Part shown: one piece after another, positions 62,952 through 64,000 of the stretch
Layout of the letters: each line of letters starts with the position of its first letter
How positions within the stretch are numbered: the first letter of the stretch is position 1
Origin: CBDHDJ01 sp965261645
Lineage (GTDB): Bacteria; Pseudomonadota; Alphaproteobacteria; SHVV01
Assembly (NCBI GenBank): GCA_965261645.1
Contig: CBDHDJ010000001.1
Span: 186,001-250,000 of the forward strand
Direction of reading: 5' to 3'
DNA: 64,000 bases
Made by a program: the position numbers and the translations under genes
Notes under the pieces: generated by a model
Databases searched by the model: none
The model's input: only the letters and a program-made list of their open reading frames with translations
What the model was told of the DNA's origin: nothing

Positions 62952-64000
62952 TCAGGCGGCGCGTTCGGTTAGCTTTTCTCCGTCCTTGAATTTGACGCCT
63001 TGAATGATGTCGGCGATCTGGTTCGAGCCGTCCAGGCGACGCCACTTCTTGCTGGCCGACTGGCACAGCTTGAAGACCATGGTGAGCGCCGTCATGCGGC
63101 TGAGGCAGCCCTTGGTCTTGGTGGTCCTGAGGCGCACGGTCGCAAAGGTGCTTTCGATGGGATTGGTGGTGCGAATGTGCTTCCAGTGCTCGGCCGGGAA
63201 GTCGTAGAAGGCGAGCAACACGTCGCGGTCCTTGGCCAGGCAGGCCACCGCTTTGTCGTACTTGGGGCCATAGGCCTCGAGGAAGAAGTCGAAGGCCTTC
63301 TCGGCCACCGCGCGGGTCTCGGCCATCCAGATGTCCTGTAGGTGCTGCTTGGCGCGTGGCTGGACGGACTTCGGGAGCTTGTTGAGCACGTTGGCGGTCT
63401 TGTGCACCCAACAGCGCTGCTCGCGCGTCGTCCCGTAGACCTCGCGCAAGGCTTTCCAGAAACCGAGCGCCCCGTCGCCGGTGGCCAGCTCGGGCGCAAT
63501 CGCCAGGCCGCGGCGCTTGAGATCGAGCAGCACTTCGCGCCAGGACTGGGCGCTCTCCCGGTAGCCGTCGGCGATCGCCAGCAGCTCCTTGCGGCCCAGC
63601 TCGTCGGCACCGATGATCACGCACATGCATTGCTTGTCATGGTCGAGCCGTGGTGAGAAGTAGACGCCCTCGGCCCAGAAGTAGACATAACGCTTGGCCG
63701 AGAGATCGCGCCGTTGCCAATGCTCCAGCTCGCCTTGCCAGACCTCCTTGAGGCGGGCAATGGTCGAGGCCGAGAGCCCCGGCGCCTCGGGCCCCAAGAG
63801 CGCCGCAAGCGCCGCGCAGAAATCGCCCGTGGAGATGCCCTTCAGATAAAGCCAGGGCAGGAGTTCCTCGATCGACTTGGCGCGCCTGAGATAGGGAGGC
63901 AAGATCCGTGAGGTGAAGCGAACCCGCGGCCCCGTCTCGCCGGCGCCTCGGTCGCGCACCCTGGGACAGCGCACCGCAACCGGACCAATGCCGGTCTGGA
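62952..64000 (-). CDS. IS256-family transposase (second type), N-terminus beyond window
   Basis: About 350 codons open to the window edge. QTGIGPVAVRCPRVRDRG at the edge, then ILPPYLRRAKSIEELLPWLYLKGIS, RYVYFWAEGVYFSPRLDHDK (first Asp in the family is in this segment; here WAEGV has Glu where WADGV is usual), LATGDGALGFWKAL (Asp), RCWVHKTANVLNKLP and TTNPIESTFATVRLRTTKTKGCLS (Glu). The D-to-E change at the first position could lower activity. Confidence 0.9.
   Translation of the reverse strand, partial: QTGIGPVAVRCPRVRDRGAGETGPRVRFTSRILPPYLRRAKSIEELLPWLYLKGISTGDFCAALAALLGPEAPGLSASTIARLKEVWQGELEHWQRRDLSAKRYVYFWAEGVYFSPRLDHDKQCMCVIIGADELGRKELLAIADGYRESAQSWREVLLDLKRRGLAIAPELATGDGALGFWKALREVYGTTREQRCWVHKTANVLNKLPKSVQPRAKQHLQDIWMAETRAVAEKAFDFFLEAYGPKYDKAVACLAKDRDVLLAFYDFPAEHWKHIRTTNPIESTFATVRLRTTKTKGCLSRMTALTMVFKLCQSASKKWRRLDGSNQIADIIQGVKFKDGEKLTERAA

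Noticed and set aside
1..64000. CRISPR array, rRNA operon or complete tRNA gene
   Set aside because: No regularly spaced short repeats, no rRNA-like sequence, and only partial tRNA-like 3' ends were seen on reading both strands.

Overview
GC-rich DNA, most likely from an alphaproteobacterium. The reasons are a DddP-type DMSP lyase relative, DUF2161 and pRiA4b-ORF3 proteins, P4-type integrases with AlpA regulators, and IS families common in marine or rhizobial lineages. The genome is in an IS explosion: more than half of the window is insertion sequences, often nested three or four deep, and many host genes are broken. This suggests a recently bottlenecked lineage such as a symbiont, which is inference.

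Layout. 1-4654: a partial group II intron inside an IS3-family element, which lies inside a second IS3-family element that also carries an IS1182-like element. 4695-4934: C-terminal tail of a large conserved gene. 4935-27308: an integrated island of about 22 kb, with a relaxase fragment, a dddP-like gene and an oxygenase between direct repeats, DUF2161, pRiA4b-ORF3, a DISARM drmC remnant, a MoxR-type ATPase, many ISs, then a phage-satellite-like block (HGGxSTG protein, 173-aa protein, terminase remnant, VapE, AlpA, a 200-aa protein, integrase). 27285-35011: the rest of the same large gene on the minus strand, cut by IS1182/IS256 and IS21/IS1182. Rejoining the pieces, with target duplications removed where they can be seen, gives one protein with a probable PD-(D/E)XK-type nuclease region.

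35138-39880: truncated host genes, an IS3-family element, two nested IS1595 elements, an alpA pseudogene and a tRNA- or tmRNA-like 3' end. 39900-53470: a second island, related to the first but in opposite orientation. It shares integrase, 200-aa gene, AlpA, the 173-aa gene and the HGGxSTG gene, but carries a TOPRIM-primase/RecA-type replication gene instead of VapE. It is invaded by a 6-kb IS630-bounded composite transposon carrying a DEAD-box RNA helicase, and by an IS21 element that splits the replication gene.

53537-56710: a small hypothetical gene, a PD-(D/E)XK nuclease-like gene split by an IS630, and IS debris. A degenerate tRNA-Asn-like 3' end at about 57031 separates this from a minus-strand catabolic cluster: ABM monooxygenase, 287-aa unknown, CoxG-like SRPBCC protein and FAD-linked oxidoreductase. 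Beyond it lie broken Rieske dioxygenase and CoxL-type molybdoenzyme pieces among IS3 and IS256 elements. Insertions whose target duplications are still visible let much of the ancestral gene order be rebuilt from the window alone.
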